This document shows positions 35,660 to 44,799 of a DNA stretch of 64,000 bases, in pieces (position 1 is the stretch's first letter; each line of letters opens with the position of its first letter). Origin of the DNA: Takakia lepidozioides (Eukaryota > Streptophyta > Takakiopsida > Takakiales > Takakiaceae); contig CM060731.1 of the NCBI GenBank assembly GCA_030704615.1, forward strand, positions 22,814,001 to 22,878,000. Reading direction: 5' to 3'. The notes under the pieces were generated by a model that was given only the letters and a program-made list of their open reading frames with translations, was not told the origin of the DNA and did not search any database. The translations under genes and the position numbers were made by a program.

Positions 35660-36100
35660 AAGGGAAAAAAAACACGCGACCGCTTATTTTAAAATATAAT
35701 AAAATAAATAAATAAATTACGGGCGACCGCCAATTTGGGCGGTCACTTCATAAATAAATTACGGGCGACCGCCAATATGGGCGGTCGCTTCATTTATAAA
35801 TAAATAAATTACCGGCGACCGCCAATATGGGCGGTCGCTTCATTTATAAATAAATAAATTACCGGCGACCGCCAATATGGGCGGTCGCTTCATTTATAAA
35901 TAAATAAATTACCGGCGACCGCCAATATGGGCGGTCGCTTCATTTATAAATAAATAAATTACCGGCGACCGCCAATACTGGCGGTCGTTTAATTTAATAA
36001 AATATTAAATTACAAGCGACCGCCAATATGGGCGGTCGCTTTTATTAAAAATAATAAATTATATGCGACCGCCAATATAGGTGGACTCATTTTTTTAAAA
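35660..36100 (+). repeat. 50-bp palindromic satellite, eight units
   Basis: GCGACC starts lie at about 35723, 35765, 35815, 35865, 35915, 35965, 36016 and 36065: spacing 50 bp for most units. Each unit has 9-bp arms GCGACCGCC and GGCGGTCGC around a 6-nt AT-rich centre, followed by TTCATTTATAAATAAATAAA. The middle units are nearly identical, the outer ones diverged. It lies between the kinase-like relic and the right terminal-repeat-like sequence. Confidence 0.92.
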
Positions 36101-36109
36101 GAATTAATT

Positions 36110-36290
36110 AATATTAATAATTGGCCACGTCTGTTTTACACCGTGGCTGCCATGTCATTACAAAGGGTAGAAATAAATCGTAAAAGTCAAATGTAAGAAA
36201 AATTACGTGGGTAAACGTCCGGATTCGACGTAACGTAACGCACGTCGGACGTGACGGCCAACGTGTCAGCGCCACGTCACGTCAGGAATG
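36110..36290 (-). repeat. Terminal-repeat-like sequence, right copy
   Basis: Read on the - strand from 36290 it begins TGACGTGACGTGGCG and aligns with the left copy at 23917. It contains further ACGT-rich direct repeats (GACGTAACGTAACGCACG at about 36227-36246). Confidence 0.5.
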
Positions 36291-37201
36291 ATAACTAGGC
36301 CTCTCGCATTCTTATTCAATTCCAGATCTGTAAGTGAGGAAGAAATGACATCTTGGAGAAGTTGGCTGCAGGCTTCATGATGTGCCATGTCATACCAGAA
36401 ACCCTTGACAGTGCATATGTGACGGGAAATGATCAGAGGACATAAACCAACATAACTCAGACATAAACCAGCATGCAGGGCATAAGTTGCTGGGTCATAC
36501 ACTCGAGGAGTGAGAGATTTCATTATACAGGTAGCAATATAAAGCAGTAGATTGCATCTGAAGTAAGGGGGAGAGGTAGCCATAGTGTCAAACACTCCAT
36601 TTGCATCCTCGATGCACCCACATTTTGCATACATGTCTGCCAGGGTATTGTTCAGAATGACAGTTGGTATAGTTCCAGCTCTGAAGATGTCGCCATGGAC
36701 CTCTTTGCCCTTTTCCAGATCCACCAGGGCAGTGTGTAGAATGTACTGCCATCTGGAGTGTGTATTGCTGGTATTGTACTCCGGGGTGAGGAGGGGCTGG
36801 GGTAGAGTGAGATCTCCCGGGTTGTAGTGGTTGTCGTGTGGCCATTGCCATGTTGCAAACATAATCCATGCCGTGATGAGGCTGGCCTGAGCAGCAGAAA
36901 AGTTGCCACCAGATGCTGTAATGTTGGTGACTTGGCCATGGTTGGCCCTGATGGTGAGAGACTGTCGGCAAGGGTGCTGCTGCTGCATCATAACGTTGCA
37001 ATCCGACACTCTTGGAATGATACTAGGGTATGCTTCGTGGAAGGAGAGATACATGTGAGAGAATGGCTGCTTTCTGATGGTGTTCAGAGGATTGTAGTGG
37101 GTAACATTATAGAATAGACAGGGGAGGGCGTAAACCTGGTGGGGTAGAGAATCTGACGACGTAAGATTCAATATCTGCTTCAATATCGCCATGCTGCCCA
37201 A
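36266..37201 (-). pseudogene. PPR-protein fragment fused to unidentified coding-like sequence
   Basis: A 311-codon - strand frame. Its middle (about 36570-36730) is clearly a pentatricopeptide-repeat fragment of plant type: LEKGKEVHGDIFRAG, then NNTLADMYAKCGCIEDANGV and FDTM. More PPR-like sequence lies in a shifted frame just upstream (PDGSTFYTL) and downstream (HAGL..). The N-terminal ~120 residues are unrelated and unidentified. The frameshifts show a pseudogene piece rather than an organelle RNA-binding protein. Confidence 0.6.
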
Positions 37202-37802
37202 AAGTAGTTTCAGAATGATGTTGATGGCGCTTCCTATAAAGCTGACGCTTGGGGGACTGAGTCAAGTTTTTGTGTAGCATTTGATGATAGGTTGCCAAAG
37301 CCTTCAGCCTGTCCATCACTGCACCGGCCTCTCGAATGTTATCGTACTCGTACTGAAGCTGCTTTTGGGCACTGGCTGGCAGTCCTGCATAGTTGATGGT
37401 GATCTGAATCCAATGTGCTTTGGGAAGTCGGCTGAGAAATTTGCCACCTTGTGCAACAGCCCTGTACCAGAGACCACTCCACTAGCTGGTGTTGCTACTC
37501 CCCACAATGGGTATTGTCAGCTCAGGTTTTGCTCCAAGCATCACTCTCAAACCTAAGAGAAGGAAATCATGTTTGCCATGGGGCCTCTTGGTGTGCCTGG
37601 TCCGTAATTGGGCCCTCACAAAGTAGGGATTAGATGTGCAGATTTGGGTGCCAGAGTCATCGCACATGCCCCTGTGCAGCTTTACCATAACCTCTCTAAG
37701 TCTGGTTTGCACTGTGTAGAGATTGTGCACTTTCAGAGATATTTCCGGTCTTTGACTGGAGCAGGGGCTTATATTATCGGTTGAAGTCACGAGCCTATGC
37801 AT
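37107..37802 (-). pseudogene. Unidentified decayed coding sequence
   Basis: Overlapping - strand frames (37802-37482, 37507-37316, 37319-37107) read as one coding-like sequence with frameshifts, for example NYAGLPASAQKQLQYEYDNI then REAGAVMDRLKALATYHQML in the frame between them. No family recognised. It continues the stop-poor - strand stretch to its right. Confidence 0.35.
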
Positions 37803-39094
37803 GGTGCCTGTTGGGGTTGCTGCAATATGTACAGCGTGATTCCATATCTATGTTGGAGCAAAATCTTTGAGATGCCAGTGCAGCTTGGCCAATGTAACTG
37901 GGCACAACCTTGGGCAGATGTTGACAAATCAACATGGCAATGTTTATAGGAGTTTTTAGCATAACAATTAGCGTGCGGCTTTGGGGCAGAGCAGTAGATG
38001 TGTAGCTTTTGAGCATACCGAATAGCAAGGGGTTTATGAGTACAACCATGAGTAGTATTAAGCTTTTGAACAAAACACTTAGTATGTGCCATTTGGACCT
38101 GGAGATGGGCCGCAATTGTATGAGTGGCCGGTAGCTGCCGCATAATTTGTAATAGTGGAGGTAAACATTGATCATAGTATTGGGTGACCATGATGGGTAC
38201 ATATGCCCTTTGGGTGGGGATGTGGCGTTGGGATTCTTGCAGACATAGTAGTTGGCCTGTGGCATACTGTGCTTCAACATAGATGCTAGTGTGACTTGGC
38301 AGTATGGGAGGTAGTTCCATTGCGTATTTTTGCACTATGTCACAGGGGAGTATTGAAAAAGCGGCATGAGCATTGGATGCAAGCTTCCGAGTGTGCAGTC
38401 TTTGCTGAGGGTGACATGTTGTCATTTCACCCCAATCTGCTAACTGGCCGGGACATGTTATAATTAGCGCACTATTGTGCGTTCTGGTCCCTAAGCTATC
38501 TTGCAGTGGTAGTAGAGGATATGGTGCTTCCTTTAGGCTCTGTGCAGGCCTGTGCATGGCATTAGTACAGTGATCATAGTAGAGTGGTATTAGCATGTAC
38601 TGATTTCCTTTGAGCTTTTGATCATGGGAGCGAGTAACAATTATGAACATTGATGGTATATAAATATAATACTGCATACGAGTTACAAATAGCTTTGACA
38701 GCAGAGAGTGCAATGATATTTCCAGGTTTTGAGCCAGGCAGTACTGTAGTGTCACATTAAGTTTTTGGTCATAGCAGCGAGTGGTAATGGTGAGCTTTGA
38801 TGGTGTGTGGATATGTAACTGCATTCGTTTTTTGACAAATATCCTTGACAGCGTTGCATCTTCTTGCACATATGGGGACATTTTCCAATCTGCGTTTTGA
38901 GCAGCCAAAACCTGCAGAGAAGGTGGGTGCTCTGACTGTATCCAAGGTGCACGTATGGTGTGTTCATTGGTCCTTATTTGTATGGTGTGTTTGCTACTTT
39001 GGTGCAAGACGTTCTTGTTGTGCAGATCTCTTATTGTGGCTGTTTTTTGCTGCACTTGTACCAGGACATTGTATCTCTGCGGGGCATCAACCAA
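37787..39094 (-). CDS. 435-codon unidentified ORF with 49-residue repeats
   Basis: A long - strand frame rich in His, Gln, Tyr, Cys and Leu. It contains at least two 49-residue (147-bp) units of the form YDQKLKV..Q..AQ.L, then HSLLS..VTR.Q..I...S, ending again in DQKLK (DNA units start near 38615 and 38763 on the + strand). No domain, signal peptide or membrane segment is evident. The lack of stops over 435 codons is unlikely by chance; whether it is expressed is unknown. Confidence 0.4.
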   Translation of the reverse strand: MVDAPQRYNVLVQVQQKTATIRDLHNKNVLHQSSKHTIQIRTNEHTIRAPWIQSEHPPSLQVLAAQNADWKMSPYVQEDATLSRIFVKKRMQLHIHTPSKLTITTRCYDQKLNVTLQYCLAQNLEISLHSLLSKLFVTRMQYYIYIPSMFIIVTRSHDQKLKGNQYMLIPLYYDHCTNAMHRPAQSLKEAPYPLLPLQDSLGTRTHNSALIITCPGQLADWGEMTTCHPQQRLHTRKLASNAHAAFSILPCDIVQKYAMELPPILPSHTSIYVEAQYATGQLLCLQESQRHIPTQRAYVPIMVTQYYDQCLPPLLQIMRQLPATHTIAAHLQVQMAHTKCFVQKLNTTHGCTHKPLAIRYAQKLHIYCSAPKPHANCYAKNSYKHCHVDLSTSAQGCAQLHWPSCTGISKILLQHRYGITLYILQQPQQAPCIGS

Positions 39095-42000
39095 GCATTG
39101 TTGTGGGCTTTGGGGACAGAGAAGCTAGCCTCTGTGGGGAGGGTTAGGGGGGGGTGCAGCAGACCCATTTGGAATAGGATTGTAGTACAATTTAGGATTG
39201 CAGATTGCAGCAGATGAGCAGACACTATAGGACCTGTTGGCAGCATCTACGCCACAGTGTGATGTAAAAAGGGCGTTACATAGCATAAGAAAAAGAGTTA
39301 TTGCATTGTATCTCTCATACAGTCTAGTTCTGTGATATAATCTGAGGGTGCTTTTGGCAGCTACGTTGAGTCTGTCTTGGCTGTTGAATATGCTATCCAT
39401 GTGCCTACTCATTGGCGGTCTGCATGTGTATGTCCACTGTTGTTGTGCGCTCCATGCAATCAGCCCCCGTGGGTGCCGGTGTCTGGGGCTGCTCCCCTAT
39501 CATGGTGAGGGAGAGTAGTTCAGGATCATATGGTGGCGGGACATTAAAGTTGAGGTTTCCTATTTTTTGTCTATTCTTGTGCACGCATGTTGCACATAAT
39601 ATAGGGGGTTTATGGACTGCCGCTCACTTTCCATCAAGGTTTCCTTTATGGGCTACTTCCTTCATACGGTTTTCTTGTACATACCAACTTATGGCAGCAT
39701 AACGAAGAGGGCAATGTTTTCCCCATGTGGCACCACTAGGGTTGAATTGAACAGTTGCTACCATAGCCCTATGTTGTGAGCTTTGTGTGTTAACAGTAGA
39801 GTGGTCAGAGTAGTGTGGCCTGAGCTGTTGTAACATTAAGAATATTTGATCATAGCTTTGGGTGCCAGTGTTGATCCTTGATAGCACCTTTGTATAGTGT
39901 TGCCTTCGAACCCTTTGCGTTGACAGATAACACAGGGAAACTTGCAGATTTTGGGCAAGGCATTGGTTGGCACTAGTGGGGTTGTCCAGATATCGCCGTT
40001 GCAGGGTTGTTGGGGGATGCGCTACTTTAATAGGGCTCTGTTCAGGCTTGGGTTTGGTAGTGGTAGACAGGTTGTATTGGAATGGCATTGATATGTATTG
40101 GGGCTTCACATTTATTCGCATTAGCATGTACTGTGGCTTTCCTCGCTTGTAGTTGTCATTTTGCCGTTTCTGGTTTTATTTGGTCTTATGTATCTGTTGG
40201 TGTGTAGTCTCCGATCGTGGCACTGATTGACAGATTTATGATTGTGGTGATGATTTACACTATTCTGTATTGTTAGTACCAGTAGCATACAGCCTGGTTG
40301 AGAAGGAGTCAACATCTGTGTATTCGCTGTAGACCTATGTCAGGATTCTCCTTCATAGTAAATAGGTCATACATAAATTTGTGCAGCTTTTGAATTGGTA
40401 CTTGAATTTGAACATCTTTCCCGTGTGGGGTGTTTCTGGCTACGTTAGGTGTGGGGTTATTTCCTGGTTCTGGGCCACTCCCTTGATTCAGCTACATTTT
40501 GTTGCACATTATGTTCATTGCTCCTGTTATATAGACTGGTGATTGGCATAGATTGACTGGTGATTAACTGGTGATTGACATAGATTCAACACATGCAGAT
40601 TTTCATAATTTGAGCATTGCAGCGTTGTGGCAGCACTTTAAGTTTTGGAACGTAGCAACGAGTGGCATTTGCGAGCTTCAATACTGTGTGGATAAAGTAT
40701 TGCCGACGAATTACAAGAGGGGCTACCAGCAGGGAGTGCAAAAGCCTCATCAAGCTTTGAGCGTGACAGTTAACGTGGATTAATTTTATATAGCCTTTCA
40801 ATATTTGAGCAATGCTATGTTCTGGCATCACTGTAAGTATTTGATCATGGCAGAAGGTGACATTTGTGAGCTTTAATATTGTCGGGGTAGAGCACCACCG
40901 CCGAGTTACATAGGAGGCTGACAGCAGGGGGTGCAGTACTCTGTTCATGCTTTGGGCATAACAGTGATTAGTCATAGCGGGGTGATGCACATATTTCCAT
41001 AGCTAGAAATCTTCACATCTCTTCATATATCCATGTTCGGAGTTGGGATTTATACTCACGTAGTAGGCATAGTACATTAGCATTATCGTGCACTGTGGTA
41101 GCATATTAAGTATTTGGGGGAGTTTCACCAAGAGACTGGAGAAGCAAGTTTGTTCCTATGCAAAGGTCATGAGTGCACATTTATGTCCCTCTGTCTTACT
41201 GCAGCCGAATTCTGGGTTACTATTGTCTTAAGTTTTTGGTCATAGCACCAGTTAACGATTGTGGCTTTTGATATCGCGTGACTATAACACGAAGTTCTAT
41301 TTTCAGTTGGCATGAACAACAACGGATGTACTGGTACTTTCAGATCTTGAGCAATGGATTGTTGTACTATCTTTGTTGTGGCGTCTTGTGGCCTATGGCA
41401 GGTTATCTGGCATACGTTTCTGGTAATAATGGAGACTTTTTCTGCATTTGTGGGCGGTAGTGCATTGTGTTGCCCGAGTGTCCGTGTCATTTTCTCAGAT
41501 GGTGCATCTGGTTTCAAGGTTGGATCATGAATACAACGCATAATTTGAGCTCCTGCCATTACTCTTATTTGTAGGCGTTTGTTTCTTGGCGGGGGGCTCA
41601 ATTTGCTGGCGTGCCTCTGTTACTTGGTCGTGGATTGCAGCACACAATACAGTTAGTAATAGGCTTGAGCATTGCACATTGAAGGCAACAAAGATAATTG
41701 TCATTTGTGGCATGGGCCCTTTCTTGTAGCATATCCTCTGGTTATCTTCTTTGATGATACTGATAGAGTCCCTGATCCAAGCCCGTTCTAAGGCTTCAGC
41801 TGGCTGTGTTTTACCATAGTTGGTGATTGTATTCGGCCACCGGGCCCAGAAGAGTTCTACCAGTGTGCTTCTATTATCTCTCAGTGATTTAATGCTTATG
41901 ACTGTAAGGCAGTCCACCGAGAGCAAGCCTCTATATTCAGTGCATTGGTGTCTACTTAGAGCCCCTCCACACAGCACAAAGGTTACCAGTTTAGTAAAAG

Positions 42001-42620
42001 CTTGTTGCACGAGCAGGATGGTTGCTCCTGCTTGGGGTGCTTCATCAAAATTAGAGAATCAAAATTTCCCCTATTCAGAAATCCTAGGTTTGTATACAAA
42101 AGAATCTGCCCTATTGTAGTTAAGACCTGAGATACCATCACATTACGTTTTTTATCATAATAGCATGTGACAGTTTTGGATTTTGATATCGTGTTGGTGT
42201 AACACATCAATTGATTTCCCACTCGTATTAGCAGAAATGAACGCAATAAGACTTTCAGAGTTTTAGCAGTGTATTGTTGTGATATCACCTTGAGTTTTTT
42301 AGCATAGCACTGAATGGCACTTGTGAATTTTGATAAGTTATGGATAGAACATTGCAATCGATTTTCAAGTAACGCTGAAGGCAGTGAGTGCAATAACACT
42401 TTCAAGCTTTGAGCACGGTAGAGATTAGTCATAACGGGGCAGTGCGTATACTTCCACAATCGAATAGCTTCATCCTTCTCCATATTTCTTTGTTCAGATA
42501 TGGGCTTATCAAGCCCATAGTGATTACAATATGATGACAGTAGAATGTACTATGGCATCATATTAAGTTCCTGATAGTAGCAGTGAGTGCCAAGTATGGC
42601 CTTTGGTAGCGCATGGTTAT
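37950..42620 (-). repeat. Degenerate 147-bp repeat region
   Basis: The + strand motif TTTTGATCATAGCAGCGAGT (variable), and a second half-motif CTTTCAAGCTTTGAGCATAGCA (variable), recur near 38615, 38763, 39845, 40643, 40839, 41235, 42148 and 42293. Best-preserved neighbours are 146-148 bp apart. A longer block (about 40910-41110) recurs at about 42380-42560. TATTAGCATGTACTG-type strings recur at 38590, 40120 and 41080. Units stay largely open on the - strand. Confidence 0.7.
39624..42483 (-). pseudogene. Series of - strand ORFs, probably one decayed coding region
   Basis: Consecutive - strand frames at 40127-39624 (167 codons), 40990-40586 (134), 41601-41167 (144), 42010-41525 (161) and 42483-41983 (166) follow one another with small gaps or overlaps in shifting frames. 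Several contain the CYDQKLK / AQ.LK repeat. Frame 42010-41525 is different: non-repetitive, with a cysteine-containing hydrophobic stretch (SSLLLTVLCAAIHDQVTEA). The pattern fits a long coding sequence damaged by indels, or an intron-containing gene I cannot assemble. Confidence 0.4.
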
Positions 42621-42773
42621 TGTGTGACGGCCCAGTTTCGGGGTTAGGTGATAACACAGTGGGTGGTAAGGCTCTGAGGTAATTTGCAGGGCAATGATTG
42701 ACACTGTCAGAAGCATATAGGGGTCTCCATACCATATAGTTTTGGGAGGCACCTTGGTATATCCGAGTAGCCA

Positions 42774-44513
42774 TTAAAATAGACAGTTGATATGTGTTGG
42801 CATTCCCTCTAGAGTTGACGACGGTAATGAGCAATTGCATTTAGTGCTACCAGGCTGGGTAGTGAACTTAGCTGGGACAGAGTTGAGTGTTGCGAGTGTG
42901 CCCTTCAGTATTCCGCGTTCAGCAGGTGACATGTGCTCCTCTTCTGTGTGATTTTGTGCTGCCAGTGTGCTCCTTGGCGTTTTCCCATTTATTATGACTT
43001 TGTGCTCAGCATGCAGCCATCTCTTGTTTTCCAGGAAACATATGTCTTCGTCCATGTTTTCTCCTGCTGTTAAGCCTGGTGGTGGTGCACTAATCTTCCA
43101 TAGCTTTGATTGCATGTCGGGTCTGTACCAACCTGTGAGCGTCTTCTGGTTATTCTCTGCAATTAGCCAGTTTGCATTAGTGTTTTTGCTATGCATAATT
43201 GGTACACTGACTAGTGTATGGTTGGTTCCGCAACATAGGTTTCCACAGAGGTTTCCACAGGGATGGATCCTAGTTTTCTTGTTAGGTGGTTTGAATCGCT
43301 CTTGTCTGTCATCTTGTCCATAGGTGTAGATTTGAGTGCTGCTACTTGAGCATGAGAGTAAAATTAATGGTGTTCGAGTCAGGACTTTAGAGTAGAGTAT
43401 CTTGCTTTTGATTGATTGATAAGGTGTTAGTTTCAGGGCCTCGCTGTGCATGTGTAGATCGATGTTGAGACGAGGGAGTCTTGTTATTGTAGAAAGAGAG
43501 AGTGTCATCTTAAAGAGTGTAGCTGCGTTCTTGCAGGGACTTTTCATATCGACATGCCAGAACTTGTCATTAATGTAGGTTTCGAGCTTATCTGTATTTT
43601 GTCTGTGGATTTTCCTTTGCTCGTTGTCGGCGTGTACCGAGGCCTCGCCATTTCCCGTAGTGCTGGCTGCCTTGTCCCACTCAACCTCAATTGGCAGACC
43701 TGGCTTTCCGACACTCACTGGCCTTCCCACAATGCTCTTTCTTATCGTCTTCTCCATCACGTTCCAGGGAATATCAGCACCTACGCTCCTCTTGGGGCTG
43801 CTAACTACACAGCCTGCTCCAACCATATGCAAGTGTTTGTCCTCGTTCTGAGTCGCCTCCCTCTCGTTGGGCCTTACTAAATGCAGCTGCCGACCAGGCT
43901 TAGTATCGCATGACATTGTCAATAGCAACAGAAAGAATAGCGAGAGAGCTTTCTTATTTCCTTCTTTATACTTCCTACCCTGTGTCCTTCTTTGTTTTGT
44001 ACGTGAGCTCTGCCCGTATGCAGATTGGGTTGTTGTCTGTCTTTGCTTGACAATACGCAGCTTCGTAACCTTCTCGCCTACTCCACTATCTGATGGGAGC
44101 TGACATTGCACTACTCTCACGTATACTGCCCCTGGTTTCCATTCTTGTTGTCTCAAGCGCCTCAGCCTGCGGTTCTTCCGTTTGGCTTTGTGGTGTTTCT
44201 GTTGACCTAGCCATTGGCTGTTGGCTCTGCGGCCATCATGGGGTTTGCTGCGTTTAGCTCTGGCTTCTGGCCTTAGCACGCCCTGCCATGGCGATAAGGC
44301 GTGTAGTGCACAACTTTCTTCATCAATTAAATTCGCTTGCATTTGGCCCTGTGTGTTCTTGCTATTTCCTTGGAAACGCTCATCAGCAGCGCCTCCTTCC
44401 TCTGCACCTTTCGCATACACTCCGTTGTTTAGAAGTACAATGGCGCCGACTCTATATCTCGACCTCTCTCTCAGGGAGTAGTCGCTGCGGGTTCTGCCAC
44501 TTTGTTTAGCCAT
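42774..44513 (-). CDS. 579-codon unidentified ORF
   Basis: An ATG (ATGGCTAAACAAAGTGGC) at 44513 opens 579 codons without a stop. Visible architecture: a very basic N-terminal ~180 residues (Arg/Lys/Gln-rich), one hydrophobic segment, KKALSLFFLLLLTMSC, near residue 200, then a mixed Ser/Thr/Asn-rich region with clustered Cys (HPCGNLCGNLCCGTNHT). No family recognised. It may be the 5' exon of the - strand region below it. Long openness argues for coding origin; gene status is uncertain. Confidence 0.45.
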   Translation of the reverse strand: MAKQSGRTRSDYSLRERSRYRVGAIVLLNNGVYAKGAEEGGAADERFQGNSKNTQGQMQANLIDEESCALHALSPWQGVLRPEARAKRSKPHDGRRANSQWLGQQKHHKAKRKNRRLRRLRQQEWKPGAVYVRVVQCQLPSDSGVGEKVTKLRIVKQRQTTTQSAYGQSSRTKQRRTQGRKYKEGNKKALSLFFLLLLTMSCDTKPGRQLHLVRPNEREATQNEDKHLHMVGAGCVVSSPKRSVGADIPWNVMEKTIRKSIVGRPVSVGKPGLPIEVEWDKAASTTGNGEASVHADNEQRKIHRQNTDKLETYINDKFWHVDMKSPCKNAATLFKMTLSLSTITRLPRLNIDLHMHSEALKLTPYQSIKSKILYSKVLTRTPLILLSCSSSSTQIYTYGQDDRQERFKPPNKKTRIHPCGNLCGNLCCGTNHTLVSVPIMHSKNTNANWLIAENNQKTLTGWYRPDMQSKLWKISAPPPGLTAGENMDEDICFLENKRWLHAEHKVIINGKTPRSTLAAQNHTEEEHMSPAERGILKGTLATLNSVPAKFTTQPGSTKCNCSLPSSTLEGMPTHINCLF

Positions 44514-44626
44514 AACTAAAATATCGGGCTGTCTAAGAAATAATCAAGAAGCCTACTACTTTGCAGTTCTTGATAGTGGTTGGCCTAACTTAGCTATCTA
44601 GCGGGCGCATTAGAGAAGAAGTTGAA

Positions 44627-44773
44627 ATGGCTAAGTCCTACACAGCTACGGCGTCAGCGTTTCTTGGAGCCCTCGTTGCTGTTCCACTAGTCGTATTCTA
44701 TATTTTTATCAAAATTAACTCATGCCAGGCTGTAAAAGACATTCCTTTGGGTAATTATTATCTTTCACCTTGA
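44627..44773 (+). CDS. Small ORF with N-terminal signal-anchor, possibly a first exon
   Basis: An ATG (ATGGCTAAGTCC) opens a 48-codon frame ending in TGA. It encodes a short polar start and a strong hydrophobic helix (LVAVPLVVFYIFIKI), like a signal-anchor. A possible donor (TTGG|GTAATT near 44753) would make it a first exon, but no second exon was found. It is divergent from the 579-codon ORF, 113 bp away, with a similar start ATGGCTAA. Confidence 0.25.
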   Translation: MAKSYTATASAFLGALVAVPLVVFYIFIKINSCQAVKDIPLGNYYLSP

Positions 44774-44799
44774 AGTTGAGGTTAAACGTCTTTGTTTGA

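Noticed and set aside
35660-36100. CRISPR-like array
   Set aside because: Repeats are regularly spaced and palindromic, but the spacers are near-identical A/T sequence, there are no cas genes, and the setting is an intron-bearing eukaryotic genome. It is a satellite or transposon subterminal array.
23917-36290. Firm claim of a single Mutator-like element
   Set aside because: The terminal similarity is real, but no matching 8-10 bp target duplication is visible and no MULE transposase was found; kept only as a hypothesis.
42774-44513. Viral glycoprotein or structural polyprotein
   Set aside because: The basic N terminus, hydrophobic segment and Cys cluster invite the idea, but no motif of a specific viral family is visible, and no replicase or capsid gene lies nearby.
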